Source of the DNA: Parabacteroides sp.
GTDB taxonomy: Bacteria; Bacteroidota; Bacteroidia; Bacteroidales; Tannerellaceae
Assembly: GCA_019411205.1 (NCBI GenBank)
Contig: DXRF01000174.1
Coordinates: 1-6,770, forward strand
Direction: 5' to 3'
DNA: 6,770 bases
The translations under genes and the position numbers were made by a program. Shown one piece after another: positions 1 through 6,759 of the stretch; within the stretch, counting starts at the first letter, position 1, and each line of letters starts with the position of its first letter. Below the pieces are notes generated by a model that was not told the origin of the DNA, did not search any database, and saw only the letters and a list, made by a program, of their open reading frames with translations.

Positions 1-12
1 AATCATAATATT

Positions 13-2865
13 ATGGACACAAATAAATTTGTAAACCGCCACGTTGGTATTTCGGCCGAAGACATACCTTCCATGCTGCAAGCCATCGGCGTCAAGTCGG
101 TTGACGAGCTTATCGATCAGACCATCCCGGCTGACATCCGTTTGAAAGAGCCGCTTAACCTTCCCGAACCCATGACGGAACGTGAATTCGCAGAACATAT
201 CTCGGAACTGGCTTCCAAGAACGAAGTATTCACATCCTATATTGGAATGGGCTGGTATGATACGGTTTGTCCGGCTCCTATCCAGCGTAACGTATTCGAA
301 AACCCGGTTTGGTATACTTCCTACACCCCATATCAGGCAGAAGTTTCACAAGGACGCCTGGAAGCATTGTTGAATTTCCAGACTGTTATTGCAGAACTGA
401 CCGGCCTGCCACTGGCCAACTGTTCCCTGCTTGACGAAGCGACAGCTGCCGCCGAAGCGGCAACCATGTTCCACGGAAGCCGAAGCCGCGCACAGGTAAA
501 AGCCGAAGCCAATACGTTGTTTGTCGACGAAAACGTATTCGCCTCTACACTTGCCGTTATCAACACCCGTATGATCCCACAAGGCATCAAGGTCGTTGTG
601 GGCGATTACCAAACATTTGAATTCACACCGGATGTATTCGGAGCTATTGTCCAGTATCCGAATGCCGACGGTTCGATCGAAGATTATAAAGAATTTATCG
701 TGCGTGCCAATGCTGGCGGAGCACGTGTCGCCGTTGCAGCCGACCTGATGAGCCTTGTCCTGCTGACTCCTCCGGGAGAATGGGGGGCAGACGTCGTGTT
801 CGGAAGCAGCCAGCGTTTTGGTATCCCGATGTTCTACGGCGGCCCGTCCGCTGCATTTTTCGCCACAAAAGACGAATACAAACGGTCCATCCCCGGACGT
901 ATCATCGGCATTTCCAAAGACGCCTACGGACACGCAGCTTATCGCTTGGCTTTACAAACACGAGAACAGCATATCAAACGTGAAAAGGCAACCTCCAATA
1001 TCTGTACCGCCCAAGCCTTGCTGGCCACGATGGCAGGTTTCTACGCCGTCTACCACGGTGCCGAAGGCCTGAAGAACATCGCAGGTCGCATCCACGCTTT
1101 TGCCGGTTTCCTAACAGGCGAACTGGCAAAACTAGGCTACAAGCAATTGAATAAAGACTATTTCGACACGTTGAAAATCCAGTTGCCAGAACATGTATCC
1201 ATCAATGCTCTCCACGAGATTGCATTGGAATGCAAGGTAAACTTACGTTACTTCGAAGCCGGACAGATCGGTATCAGTTTGGACGAAACGACCGGACTGA
1301 CCGATATCGGCGTATTGTTGTATATCTTTGCCGGAGCAGCCGGAAAGGATTACATGCTGGAAGAAGCCGTTCCTGAAAAGACTTACTTTGACCCGAAGTT
1401 CACCCGTACCTCCGAATTCCTGCAAGAAGACGTATTCAAGAAATATCATACCGAAACAGAACTGATGCGCTACATCACCCGCTTAGGACGCAAGGATGTT
1501 TCATTGGCCCAGTCCATGATCTCTTTAGGCTCTTGTACGATGAAACTGAATCCGGCATCGACCATGCTTCCGCTCAGCCGTCCAGAATTCATGAACATAC
1601 ATCCGTATGCACCGGAAGATCAGGTTGAAGGCTATATGGAATTGATTGAAAATTTATCAGCTTACCTATGCGAAATCACCGGATTCAAAGGCTGTACGCT
1701 GCAACCGAATTCCGGAGCAGCCGGCGAATACACCGGTTTGCGCGTAATCCGAGCCTATCTGGAAAGCATCGGGCAAGGACATCGCAACATCGTTCTGCTT
1801 CCGGCTTCCGCTCACGGTACGAACCCGGCAAGTGCGATCCAGTGCGGTTTCACGACTGTTACGGTAAAATGTGACGACAAGGGTAATATCGACCTGGAAG
1901 ATTTCCGTGCAAAAGCTGAAGCCAACAAGGACAACTTAGCTGCCAGCATGATCACCTATCCGTCCACTCACGGGATCTTCGAAGTAGACATCAAGGAAAT
2001 GTGCGATATTGTTCACGCTTGCGGCGGTCAACTGTATATGGACGGCGCCAACATGAATGCACAGGTCGGTCTGACCAATCCGGGTACTATCGGTGCAGAT
2101 GTCTGCCACCTGAACTTGCATAAGACCTTCTCTTCCCCTCACGGCGGAGGCGGTCCCGGTGTCGGTCCGATCTGCGTTGCCGAACACCTCGTCCCGTTCT
2201 TGCCGCAACATCTGGTATTATGGGGCAACGGTTTGAACACAGTCTCTGCAGCACCTTATGGCAGCGCGGGTATTCTGCCGATTACATATGCTTACATCCG
2301 CATGTTAGGAACGGAAGGATTGGAAACAGTCACCAAGACCGCGATCCTGAATGCAAATTACCTGGCGGCTAAATTCAAAGACACTTACGGAATCGTCTAC
2401 ACAGGTGCTACAGGCCGCGTCGGTCACGAACTGATCCTGGAATGTCGCACGGTAAAAGAACGTTCGGGCATCGATGAAGGTGATATAGCCAAGCGTCTGA
2501 TGGATTTCGGCTACCACGCTCCCACTCTTTCCTTCCCTGTTCACGGCACCCTAATGGTCGAACCGACCGAAAGCGAAAGCAAAGCCGAGCTGGACCGTTT
2601 CGTCGAGGTACTGGAATGTATCTGGAACGAAATCAAGGAAGTGGAAGAAGGCAAGGCTTCGAAGGAAGACAATGTATTAAAGAACGCTCCTCATCCCGAA
2701 TACGAAGTGACAGCCGACGAATGGAAACACGAGTATCCACGCAGTAAAGCCGCCTTCCCGCTGGAATGGTTGCACGACAGCAAGTTCTGGGTAAATGTAG
2801 CCCGCGTAGACAATGCGTATGGCGACCGTAACCTGATCCCGACACTTTGCGCATGCGAAATTTAA
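13..2865 (+). CDS. gcvP: Glycine dehydrogenase (decarboxylating), P protein of the glycine cleavage system, single-chain form
   Basis: The P protein is a cytoplasmic PLP enzyme that decarboxylates glycine and passes the aminomethyl group to lipoyl-GcvH; GcvT and lipoamide dehydrogenase complete the cycle, feeding one-carbon units to tetrahydrofolate. The 950 residues match the usual one-chain length (about 950-960), with two homologous halves fused rather than split into GcvPA and GcvPB. The N-terminal half opens with FVNRHVG (6-12) and carries SLLDEATAAAEA (138-149). The C-terminal half has SCTMKLNP (507-514), SAHGTNPASA (599-608), MDGAN (676-680) and LNLHKTFSSPHGGGG (700-714). K704 is the expected PLP Schiff-base lysine. 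No truncation or frameshift is visible. Only 12 bases precede the ATG, so its promoter and any link to upstream gcv genes cannot be seen. A strong terminator follows the stop, so it does not obviously share a message with the next gene. Identification is very secure. Confidence 0.98.
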   Translation: MDTNKFVNRHVGISAEDIPSMLQAIGVKSVDELIDQTIPADIRLKEPLNLPEPMTEREFAEHISELASKNEVFTSYIGMGWYDTVCPAPIQRNVFENPVWYTSYTPYQAEVSQGRLEALLNFQTVIAELTGLPLANCSLLDEATAAAEAATMFHGSRSRAQVKAEANTLFVDENVFASTLAVINTRMIPQGIKVVVGDYQTFEFTPDVFGAIVQYPNADGSIEDYKEFIVRANAGGARVAVAADLMSLVLLTPPGEWGADVVFGSSQRFGIPMFYGGPSAAFFATKDEYKRSIPGRIIGISKDAYGHAAYRLALQTREQHIKREKATSNICTAQALLATMAGFYAVYHGAEGLKNIAGRIHAFAGFLTGELAKLGYKQLNKDYFDTLKIQLPEHVSINALHEIALECKVNLRYFEAGQIGISLDETTGLTDIGVLLYIFAGAAGKDYMLEEAVPEKTYFDPKFTRTSEFLQEDVFKKYHTETELMRYITRLGRKDVSLAQSMISLGSCTMKLNPASTMLPLSRPEFMNIHPYAPEDQVEGYMELIENLSAYLCEITGFKGCTLQPNSGAAGEYTGLRVIRAYLESIGQGHRNIVLLPASAHGTNPASAIQCGFTTVTVKCDDKGNIDLEDFRAKAEANKDNLAASMITYPSTHGIFEVDIKEMCDIVHACGGQLYMDGANMNAQVGLTNPGTIGADVCHLNLHKTFSSPHGGGGPGVGPICVAEHLVPFLPQHLVLWGNGLNTVSAAPYGSAGILPITYAYIRMLGTEGLETVTKTAILNANYLAAKFKDTYGIVYTGATGRVGHELILECRTVKERSGIDEGDIAKRLMDFGYHAPTLSFPVHGTLMVEPTESESKAELDRFVEVLECIWNEIKEVEEGKASKEDNVLKNAPHPEYEVTADEWKHEYPRSKAAFPLEWLHDSKFWVNVARVDNAYGDRNLIPTLCACEI

Positions 2866-2877
2866 TATAAACCGAAT

Positions 2878-2948
2878 ATAACGCAAACGGCACAAAAACG
2901 CAGCTCTTATTTTCTCATCTGCTTTTCCCGCCGTTTGCGTTATTTTTT
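2878..2948 (+). terminator. Rho-independent terminator of gcvP
   Basis: A perfect 14-bp inverted repeat (2878-2891 with 2930-2943, arm ATAACGCAAACGGC) encloses an inner stem (GCAG 2900-2903 with CTGC 2919-2922, continued by AAAA with TTTT past a one-base bulge). A run of six T (2943-2948) follows directly. It starts 12 bases after the gcvP stop. There is no A-tract before the left arm, so it should act on the + strand only. The 38-base region between the outer arms is long for a terminator, but the inner stem shortens it. Confidence 0.85.
2918..2948 (+). promoter_or_regulatory. Weak candidate Bacteroides-type promoter for the transporter gene, overlapping the terminator
   Basis: TCTG (2918-2921; consensus TTTG) is separated by 19 bases from TATTTTTT (2941-2948; consensus TAnnTTTG, 7 of 8). 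Transcription would begin near 2954 and leave a leader of about 16 bases. Support is weak because the -7 box coincides with the terminator T-run, which is T-rich anyway. I include it because the next ATG lies only 21 bases beyond the terminator, so the gene needs either a promoter here or read-through from gcvP. Confidence 0.2.
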
Positions 2949-2969
2949 CAATAACAAACAACAAATTCA

Positions 2970-4343
2970 ATGAACACGACAACTAAAGAGAAAATCAGAT
3001 TCAGTAAAGCATTTTGGGTAGCAAATACCGTTGAACTCTTCGAACGTGCCGCCTACTACGGCGTTTTCATCGTAATTACCCTCTATCTTAGCCGGATTCT
3101 CGGCTTCAATGACATTCAGGCAGCCGGTATCGCCGGTATCTTTTCCGCCTGTCTCTACCTGTTACCTACGTTTGCCGGAGCTCTTGCCGACAAAATCGGC
3201 TTCCGCAATTCCATGTTAATCGCTTTTGCCTTGCTCACTTTCGGATATCTGGGACTGGCCGTCTATCCGACTTGGCTACAGTCTGCCGGATTAGTGCAAT
3301 ATGGAACCACCACCACGTTTACCGGACTGTTGGAAAGCAACCTGCAATACGGTATCATCCCGATCATGATCCTGATCGTATGCGGCGGGGCTTTCATCAA
3401 GAGCGTGATTTCCGGAACAGTAGCTAAAGAAACGACTCCCGAAACCCGCGCCAAAGGGTTCTCCATCTTTTACGCAATGGTCAATATCGGAGCTTTTTCC
3501 GGTAAGACGATTGTCAAACCGCTCCGCGAAACTCTCGGAAACGAAGGACTCATCACACTCAACTATTTCTCTGCTTCCATGACATTTCTGGCTTTACTCG
3601 CGATCTGGTTCTTCTACAAGAGCAGCCAGCATAGCGGAGAAGGAAAAACATTCAGCCAAATCTGGCAGGCATTAATAAAAGTCTGCTGCAACGGACGTCT
3701 TATCATCCTGATCCTGATCATTACGGGATTCTGGATGGTGCAACACCAGTTATATGCTACAATGCCTAAATATGTGCTCCGTCTGGCAGGTGAAGGGGCT
3801 TCTCCTTCGTGGTACGCAAATGTCAACCCGTTGGTAGTAGTGCTGACTGTCAACCTGGTCACCCAATTGATGCGGAAAAGAACCGCACTGACATCTATGA
3901 CTATCGGGATGTTTATCATGCCGGTATCTGCCTTATGTATGGCTTCCGGAAATATGCTGGACGGAAATTCGACTATCCTAAGTATGCACCCGGTTGCCTT
4001 TATGATGGTAGTCGGCATCGTTTTCCAAGGTTTAGCCGAAACTTTTATCTCCCCGCGCTTCCTCGAATACTTCTCTTTACAAGCTCCGAAAGGAGAAGAA
4101 GGGCTTTATCTGGGGTTCAGCCATCTACACTCTTTCCTCTCTTCCATCTTAGGATTCGGACTGTCCGGATTCCTGCTAAGCAAGTATTGCCCTGAACCGA
4201 CCCTATTCAGCACGCACGAAGAATGGGTAGCAGCAAGCGCCCACGCTCATTACATCTGGTACTACTTCGGGGCAATCGCGCTGATTTCGGCATTCGCCCT
4301 TATTATTTACGGGCAGATAGTCAAAAGACTGGATGCAAGATAG
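2970..4343 (+). CDS. Major facilitator superfamily transporter with POT/PTR2 (proton-dependent oligopeptide transporter) signatures
   Basis: An inner-membrane carrier of 457 residues, probably proton-coupled; the substrate is unknown, with small peptides the family default. Seen in the protein: an ExxERxxYY motif in helix 1 (E22, E25, R26, Y29, Y30, with A27 where POTs have Phe); the MFS loop motif GALADKIGFR (70-79); a helix-4 GGAFIKS stretch with K144 where POTs have a conserved Lys; FYAMVNIGAF (167-176), close to the second PTR2 signature; and AETFISPRFLEYFSLQAP (356-373) near helix 10, like the POT E-x-x-x-SP element. I count about 12 hydrophobic segments. Only about 27 residues separate helix 6 (ends near 216) and helix 7 (starts near 243), so the two extra helices of many bacterial POTs appear absent. 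Helix 7 has FWMVQHQ (254-260), with His where an acidic residue is usual. The start is the first ATG after the gcvP terminator, without a Shine-Dalgarno. An atypical POT-like carrier is the best call. Confidence 0.85.
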   Translation: MNTTTKEKIRFSKAFWVANTVELFERAAYYGVFIVITLYLSRILGFNDIQAAGIAGIFSACLYLLPTFAGALADKIGFRNSMLIAFALLTFGYLGLAVYPTWLQSAGLVQYGTTTTFTGLLESNLQYGIIPIMILIVCGGAFIKSVISGTVAKETTPETRAKGFSIFYAMVNIGAFSGKTIVKPLRETLGNEGLITLNYFSASMTFLALLAIWFFYKSSQHSGEGKTFSQIWQALIKVCCNGRLIILILIITGFWMVQHQLYATMPKYVLRLAGEGASPSWYANVNPLVVVLTVNLVTQLMRKRTALTSMTIGMFIMPVSALCMASGNMLDGNSTILSMHPVAFMMVVGIVFQGLAETFISPRFLEYFSLQAPKGEEGLYLGFSHLHSFLSSILGFGLSGFLLSKYCPEPTLFSTHEEWVAASAHAHYIWYYFGAIALISAFALIIYGQIVKRLDAR

Positions 4344-4360
4344 AAGATATCACAATTCAA

Positions 4361-5599
4361 TCACTTGATTTCAACCCGACAAGACTGGTGCAGTTCCTTT
4401 TTCCATTTTTGGACAAAGGCAAACCAGTCTTCTTTTGTTTTATAGCCGAAAGTTTCTTTCATTGATGTAAAAGTGATGTGGTAAGTAAAAGAAGACCGAC
4501 CCTCTGCCCCTATCACATACAGATAATTGGCTGAGTCTTGCGTTTCATCCTTTATCAGATCGGAAGGCAGGCAAGTGGCAACACCGACCGTCTCTTTTGC
4601 ATATTTGACCGTATCGCTGACAGGCCAGTCTGTTCCCCAACAGGCTATCAAGCCTTTATGGTCGGAAAAAGAAGAAGAACCTTTTATATTCAGAACTCCC
4701 GTACTGAACACTTCATTCTTCAGCGGTTCGGCAAAATGCACCTGAACTTCGCAGTCTCGATGTCCGGCATACAAAATATAACGGACTGTCATCTGAAGCT
4801 CCGAACCTTGATACTGCCAATCGGTCGAAACAATATCCGTAACAGTCCGTACCGGACCATATGCCCGTATAGTCTCCGTCAGACTGGCAACTGGTTCGAT
4901 ATGAGTCGCATTTTTCCCGTCCCATCCCTTCAAGGCTCCTACACCGCAGCTGTTGCCTACCAGCAGGACATCATCTCCGAAACCACGCGCCAGCTGTTCA
5001 TCGGTAGGATAAAATTGAGATTCCCGTATCTCGAACCCCTTATTGAACTTGCCGTAAATATCGACAGTCTGTTTCTTATCGAAATAAATACGATAGGCCA
5101 CCTGATCCGATTCGAAAGCCGGGCCATGATGGTGCAACTGATTATAAATGTTGCTGGTTCCCGGAATAGTGAGAGAAGAAATCGGGACATGCTTGCCGTT
5201 CTTATCGCTTACCAACATCTCGGCATAGACACGAGTAGGATAGGTCCGGTCTGTCTTTTCGGAAGAGAGAACGACTTTCAACTTCTTGACCGATCGGGCA
5301 GGAACGTCCAAAACGAAGGCCAGTTCATCCGCTATGCGGTCACCGTCCAAATCATCCAACTGAGAAGGTATTTCCTTCGTTCCGTCCCAGACTGTTGCCG
5401 AACGCACACGAAAAGACGGACTCATATCGCCCAGGCGAAGCACCACCGGTTCATCCACCTTGCCAGCTTTCCACTCATTCGAGACTTCCACGGTGCGAAC
5501 CAGCTCTTCAGCCAGCACTTTATTCTGAAAGCTTGCGACAAAAAGTCCGGTCATACAAAATATGATCAATGGCTTTATGGTTTTCTGATTAAAATTCAT
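4361..5599 (-). CDS. Exported DUF4861-type protein of unknown function
   Basis: The product has 412 residues. It begins with a type I signal peptide: basic start (K6, K9), hydrophobic core (about 10-24) and a likely cut after VLA (28-30), so the mature protein should be periplasmic or secreted. C15 is not in a proper lipobox. The rest is soluble and rich in predicted beta strand. Recognisable elements are an acidic DDLDGDRIADE segment (82-92), resembling the calcium-type DxDGDxxxDE pattern, a triple-histidine HHHGPAFE segment (156-163), and a GWDGK loop (225-229). I assign DUF4861 from overall resemblance; members occur often in Bacteroidota and have, as far as I recall, no settled activity, with a role in polysaccharide breakdown an untested guess. 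It stands alone: no susC/susD or glycosidase gene lies beside it. It converges on the transporter gene 17 bp away and diverges from etfB. No terminator for this strand is evident. Confidence 0.85.
   Translation of the reverse strand: MNFNQKTIKPLIIFCMTGLFVASFQNKVLAEELVRTVEVSNEWKAGKVDEPVVLRLGDMSPSFRVRSATVWDGTKEIPSQLDDLDGDRIADELAFVLDVPARSVKKLKVVLSSEKTDRTYPTRVYAEMLVSDKNGKHVPISSLTIPGTSNIYNQLHHHGPAFESDQVAYRIYFDKKQTVDIYGKFNKGFEIRESQFYPTDEQLARGFGDDVLLVGNSCGVGALKGWDGKNATHIEPVASLTETIRAYGPVRTVTDIVSTDWQYQGSELQMTVRYILYAGHRDCEVQVHFAEPLKNEVFSTGVLNIKGSSSFSDHKGLIACWGTDWPVSDTVKYAKETVGVATCLPSDLIKDETQDSANYLYVIGAEGRSSFTYHITFTSMKETFGYKTKEDWFAFVQKWKKELHQSCRVEIK
4381..4441 (+). terminator. Probable rho-independent terminator of the transporter gene, inside the 3' end of the convergent gene
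   Basis: The outer arms AAGACTGGT (4381-4389) and ACCAGTCTT (4423-4431) pair perfectly over 9 bp. Inside them CCTTT (4396-4400) pairs with AAAGG (4415-4419), and TCCA (4402-4405) pairs with TGGA (4410-4413) around a TTTT loop. The right arm is followed by a T-rich run (4433-4441, one G interruption). It lies 38 bases after the transporter stop and entirely within the opposite-strand DUF4861 coding sequence. There is no T-tract for the minus direction. The internal loop between the outer and middle stems, and the interrupted T-run, lower confidence. Confidence 0.55.
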
Positions 5600-5637
5600 G
5601 GTACTATCAATTATATTTTTATTGGTCTAACGAAAGG

Positions 5638-5645
5638 CAAAAATA
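5638..5645 (-). promoter_or_regulatory. Candidate -7 box for the DUF4861 gene
   Basis: Read on the minus strand, this is TATTTTTG, a full match to the Bacteroides -7 consensus TAnnTTTG, 38 bases before the ATG at 5599. No TTTG sits at the expected distance upstream. The nearest one on this strand (5674-5671) is about 25 bases away instead of about 19. A weak promoter or a chance match in an A/T-rich region are both possible. Confidence 0.35.
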
Positions 5646-5706
5646 CAAAAGATATTTGAAAGGATATGCTCAAAAAAACCTAAAGTGTGCAGATTCCATA
5701 CGAAAG

Positions 5707-5723
5707 TTCTTTGATATAAAGAA
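5707..5723. repeat. Short inverted repeat overlapping the -33 box of etfB
   Basis: TTCTTT (5707-5712) and AAAGAA (5718-5723) are perfect 6-bp arms around GATAT, with the left arm covering three of the four bases of the -33 element. The position would suit a dimeric regulator. However, the sequence is simple and A/T-rich and may be chance. Confidence 0.3.
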
Positions 5724-5739
5724 TGTTTGATTACTTTTG
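5710..5739 (+). promoter_or_regulatory. Bacteroides-type promoter of etfB
   Basis: TTTG (5710-5713) and TACTTTTG (5732-5739) match the Bacteroides -33 (TTTG) and -7 (TAnnTTTG) elements completely, with an 18-base spacer close to the usual 19 or so. Transcription should begin near 5745, giving a leader of about 60 A/T-rich bases before the ATG at 5806 and no Shine-Dalgarno, as is normal in this phylum. It presumably drives etfB and the gene after it. Confidence 0.75.
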
Positions 5740-5805
5740 CAGGTCAGTATTCAGAAGGTTAATTCGAACAAATATCCAATATAGAAATCTAATATTCCTA
5801 TTAAT

Positions 5806-6711
5806 ATGAGTTTAAAAATTATTGTATTGGCGAAACAGGTTCCGGACACACGCAATGTGGGAAAGGATGCGATGAAAGAAGACGGGACTATCAACCGTGC
5901 CGCTCTTCCCGCAATCTTCAATCCGGAAGATCTGAACGCATTAGAACAAGCCCTCCGCTTGAAAGATGCCTATCCAGGAACTACGGTAACCCTGTTGACA
6001 ATGGGCCCGGGGCGTGCAGCAGAAATTATTCGTGAAGGTCTATACCGGGGAGCAGATGGTGGTTATCTGCTGACCGATCGTGCATTTGCCGGTGCCGACA
6101 CTTTGGCAACGTCTTATGCGCTTGCCACAGCGATCAAGAAAATAGGTGACTACGATATTATCATCGGAGGACGTCAGGCCATCGATGGCGATACAGCACA
6201 GGTAGGTCCCCAAGTCGCTGAAAAGTTGGGATTGACACAGGTTACATATGCCGAAGAAATCCTGAACGTAGACGAAAAGAATCGCAGCATCACAGTGAAA
6301 CGGCATATCGATGGCGGTGTCGAGACAGTGGAAGGCCCACTGCCTATCGTGATTACGGTCAATGGTTCGGCTGCCCCCTGCCGTCCGCGTAACGCCAAGT
6401 TGGTAATGAAATACAAACGGGCATTGGGCGCACAGGAAAAAGTTCCCGCTCCCGCCTGCCATCCGGAAGGTGTATCGGCATTGCCATACCCCGAACTGTA
6501 TGAAAAACGCCCGTACCTGAATATTCCTGAATGGAGTGTTGCCGATGTGAATGGAGATCTCGCACAATGCGGTTTGTCCGGTTCGCCGACAAAAGTGAAA
6601 GCCATTCAGAACATCGTGTTCCAGGCAAAGGAAAGCAAAACGCTGACCGGTTCGGACAAGGATGTAGAAGATTTGATTGTTGAACTGTTAGCTAACCACA
6701 CTATCGGATAA
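5806..6711 (+). CDS. etfB: Electron transfer flavoprotein subunit beta (FixA/EtfB family)
   Basis: EtfB pairs with EtfA in a cytoplasmic FAD protein carrying electrons between acyl-CoA dehydrogenase-type enzymes and another carrier. The 301 residues begin MSLKIIVLAKQVPDT, the standard EtfB opening. NPEDLNALEQAL (39-50), LLTMGP (63-68) and LSGSPTKV (257-264) are family hallmarks. Residues 164-184 (V164, R166, D169, E173, V175, P180, T184) fit the PROSITE EtfB signature. The nucleotide loop reads GGRQAIDGDTAQVGP (121-135). The DGDTAQVGP form is the one I know from bifurcating ETFs, which hold FAD here; the classical mitochondrial type binds AMP with a different sequence. The chain is longer than the common 250-265, mainly in the segment after about residue 205. 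A strong promoter precedes it, and the start of a probable etfA lies 48 bp downstream, so the two are likely co-transcribed. Identity is secure; bifurcation is inferred. Confidence 0.96.
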   Translation: MSLKIIVLAKQVPDTRNVGKDAMKEDGTINRAALPAIFNPEDLNALEQALRLKDAYPGTTVTLLTMGPGRAAEIIREGLYRGADGGYLLTDRAFAGADTLATSYALATAIKKIGDYDIIIGGRQAIDGDTAQVGPQVAEKLGLTQVTYAEEILNVDEKNRSITVKRHIDGGVETVEGPLPIVITVNGSAAPCRPRNAKLVMKYKRALGAQEKVPAPACHPEGVSALPYPELYEKRPYLNIPEWSVADVNGDLAQCGLSGSPTKVKAIQNIVFQAKESKTLTGSDKDVEDLIVELLANHTIG

Positions 6712-6734
6712 TTGACAATTGATAATTGACAATT
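6707..6734. repeat. Tandem heptanucleotide repeat GAYAATT, four units, spanning the etfB stop codon
   Basis: The units are GATAATT, GACAATT, GATAATT and GACAATT, which is a perfect 14-bp sequence repeated twice. The TAA stop of etfB (6709-6711) lies in the first unit. The array is also an imperfect palindrome: 6710-6720 can pair with 6724-6734 except for one A-A mismatch, leaving a GAT loop, so a weak A/U-rich hairpin is possible in the etfB-etfA message. Confidence 0.85.
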
Positions 6735-6759
6735 CATACGGTAAAAAAGATTGAACAAT

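Noticed and set aside
346..933. A 195-codon minus-strand open frame inside gcvP
   Set aside because: It lies wholly within a well-conserved gcvP region, is Cys-rich and low in motif content, and has no promoter or neighbour of its own.
4296..4313. GCCC/GGGC hairpin near the transporter 3' end
   Set aside because: Only 4 bp of stem, within coding sequence, without a T-run on either side.
4344..4360. Terminator for the DUF4861 gene in the convergent gap
   Set aside because: The gap is 17 bp with only a trivial AATCA/TGATT pairing nearby and no T-tract on the minus strand.
4361..5599. Lipoprotein signal in the DUF4861 protein because of Cys15
   Set aside because: The residues before C15 are L-I-I-F, lacking the small residue just before Cys that a lipobox needs, and a good signal peptidase I site follows at 28-30.
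4538..5659. A 373-codon open frame on the + strand opposite the DUF4861 gene
   Set aside because: Its product shows no family motif, is rich in Arg, Ile and scattered Cys as antisense frames are, and covers almost the whole DUF4861 gene, which has a signal peptide and recognisable motifs. It is an antisense shadow.
5740..5805. Riboswitch or structured leader before etfB
   Set aside because: The leader is only about 60 A/T-rich bases with no stable stem or recognisable riboswitch core.
6040..6567. A 175-codon minus-strand open frame inside etfB, with overlapping shorter ones
   Set aside because: It is antisense to the conserved EtfB signature and nucleotide loop. The composition (many Cys, Phe, His) suggests a non-coding reading.
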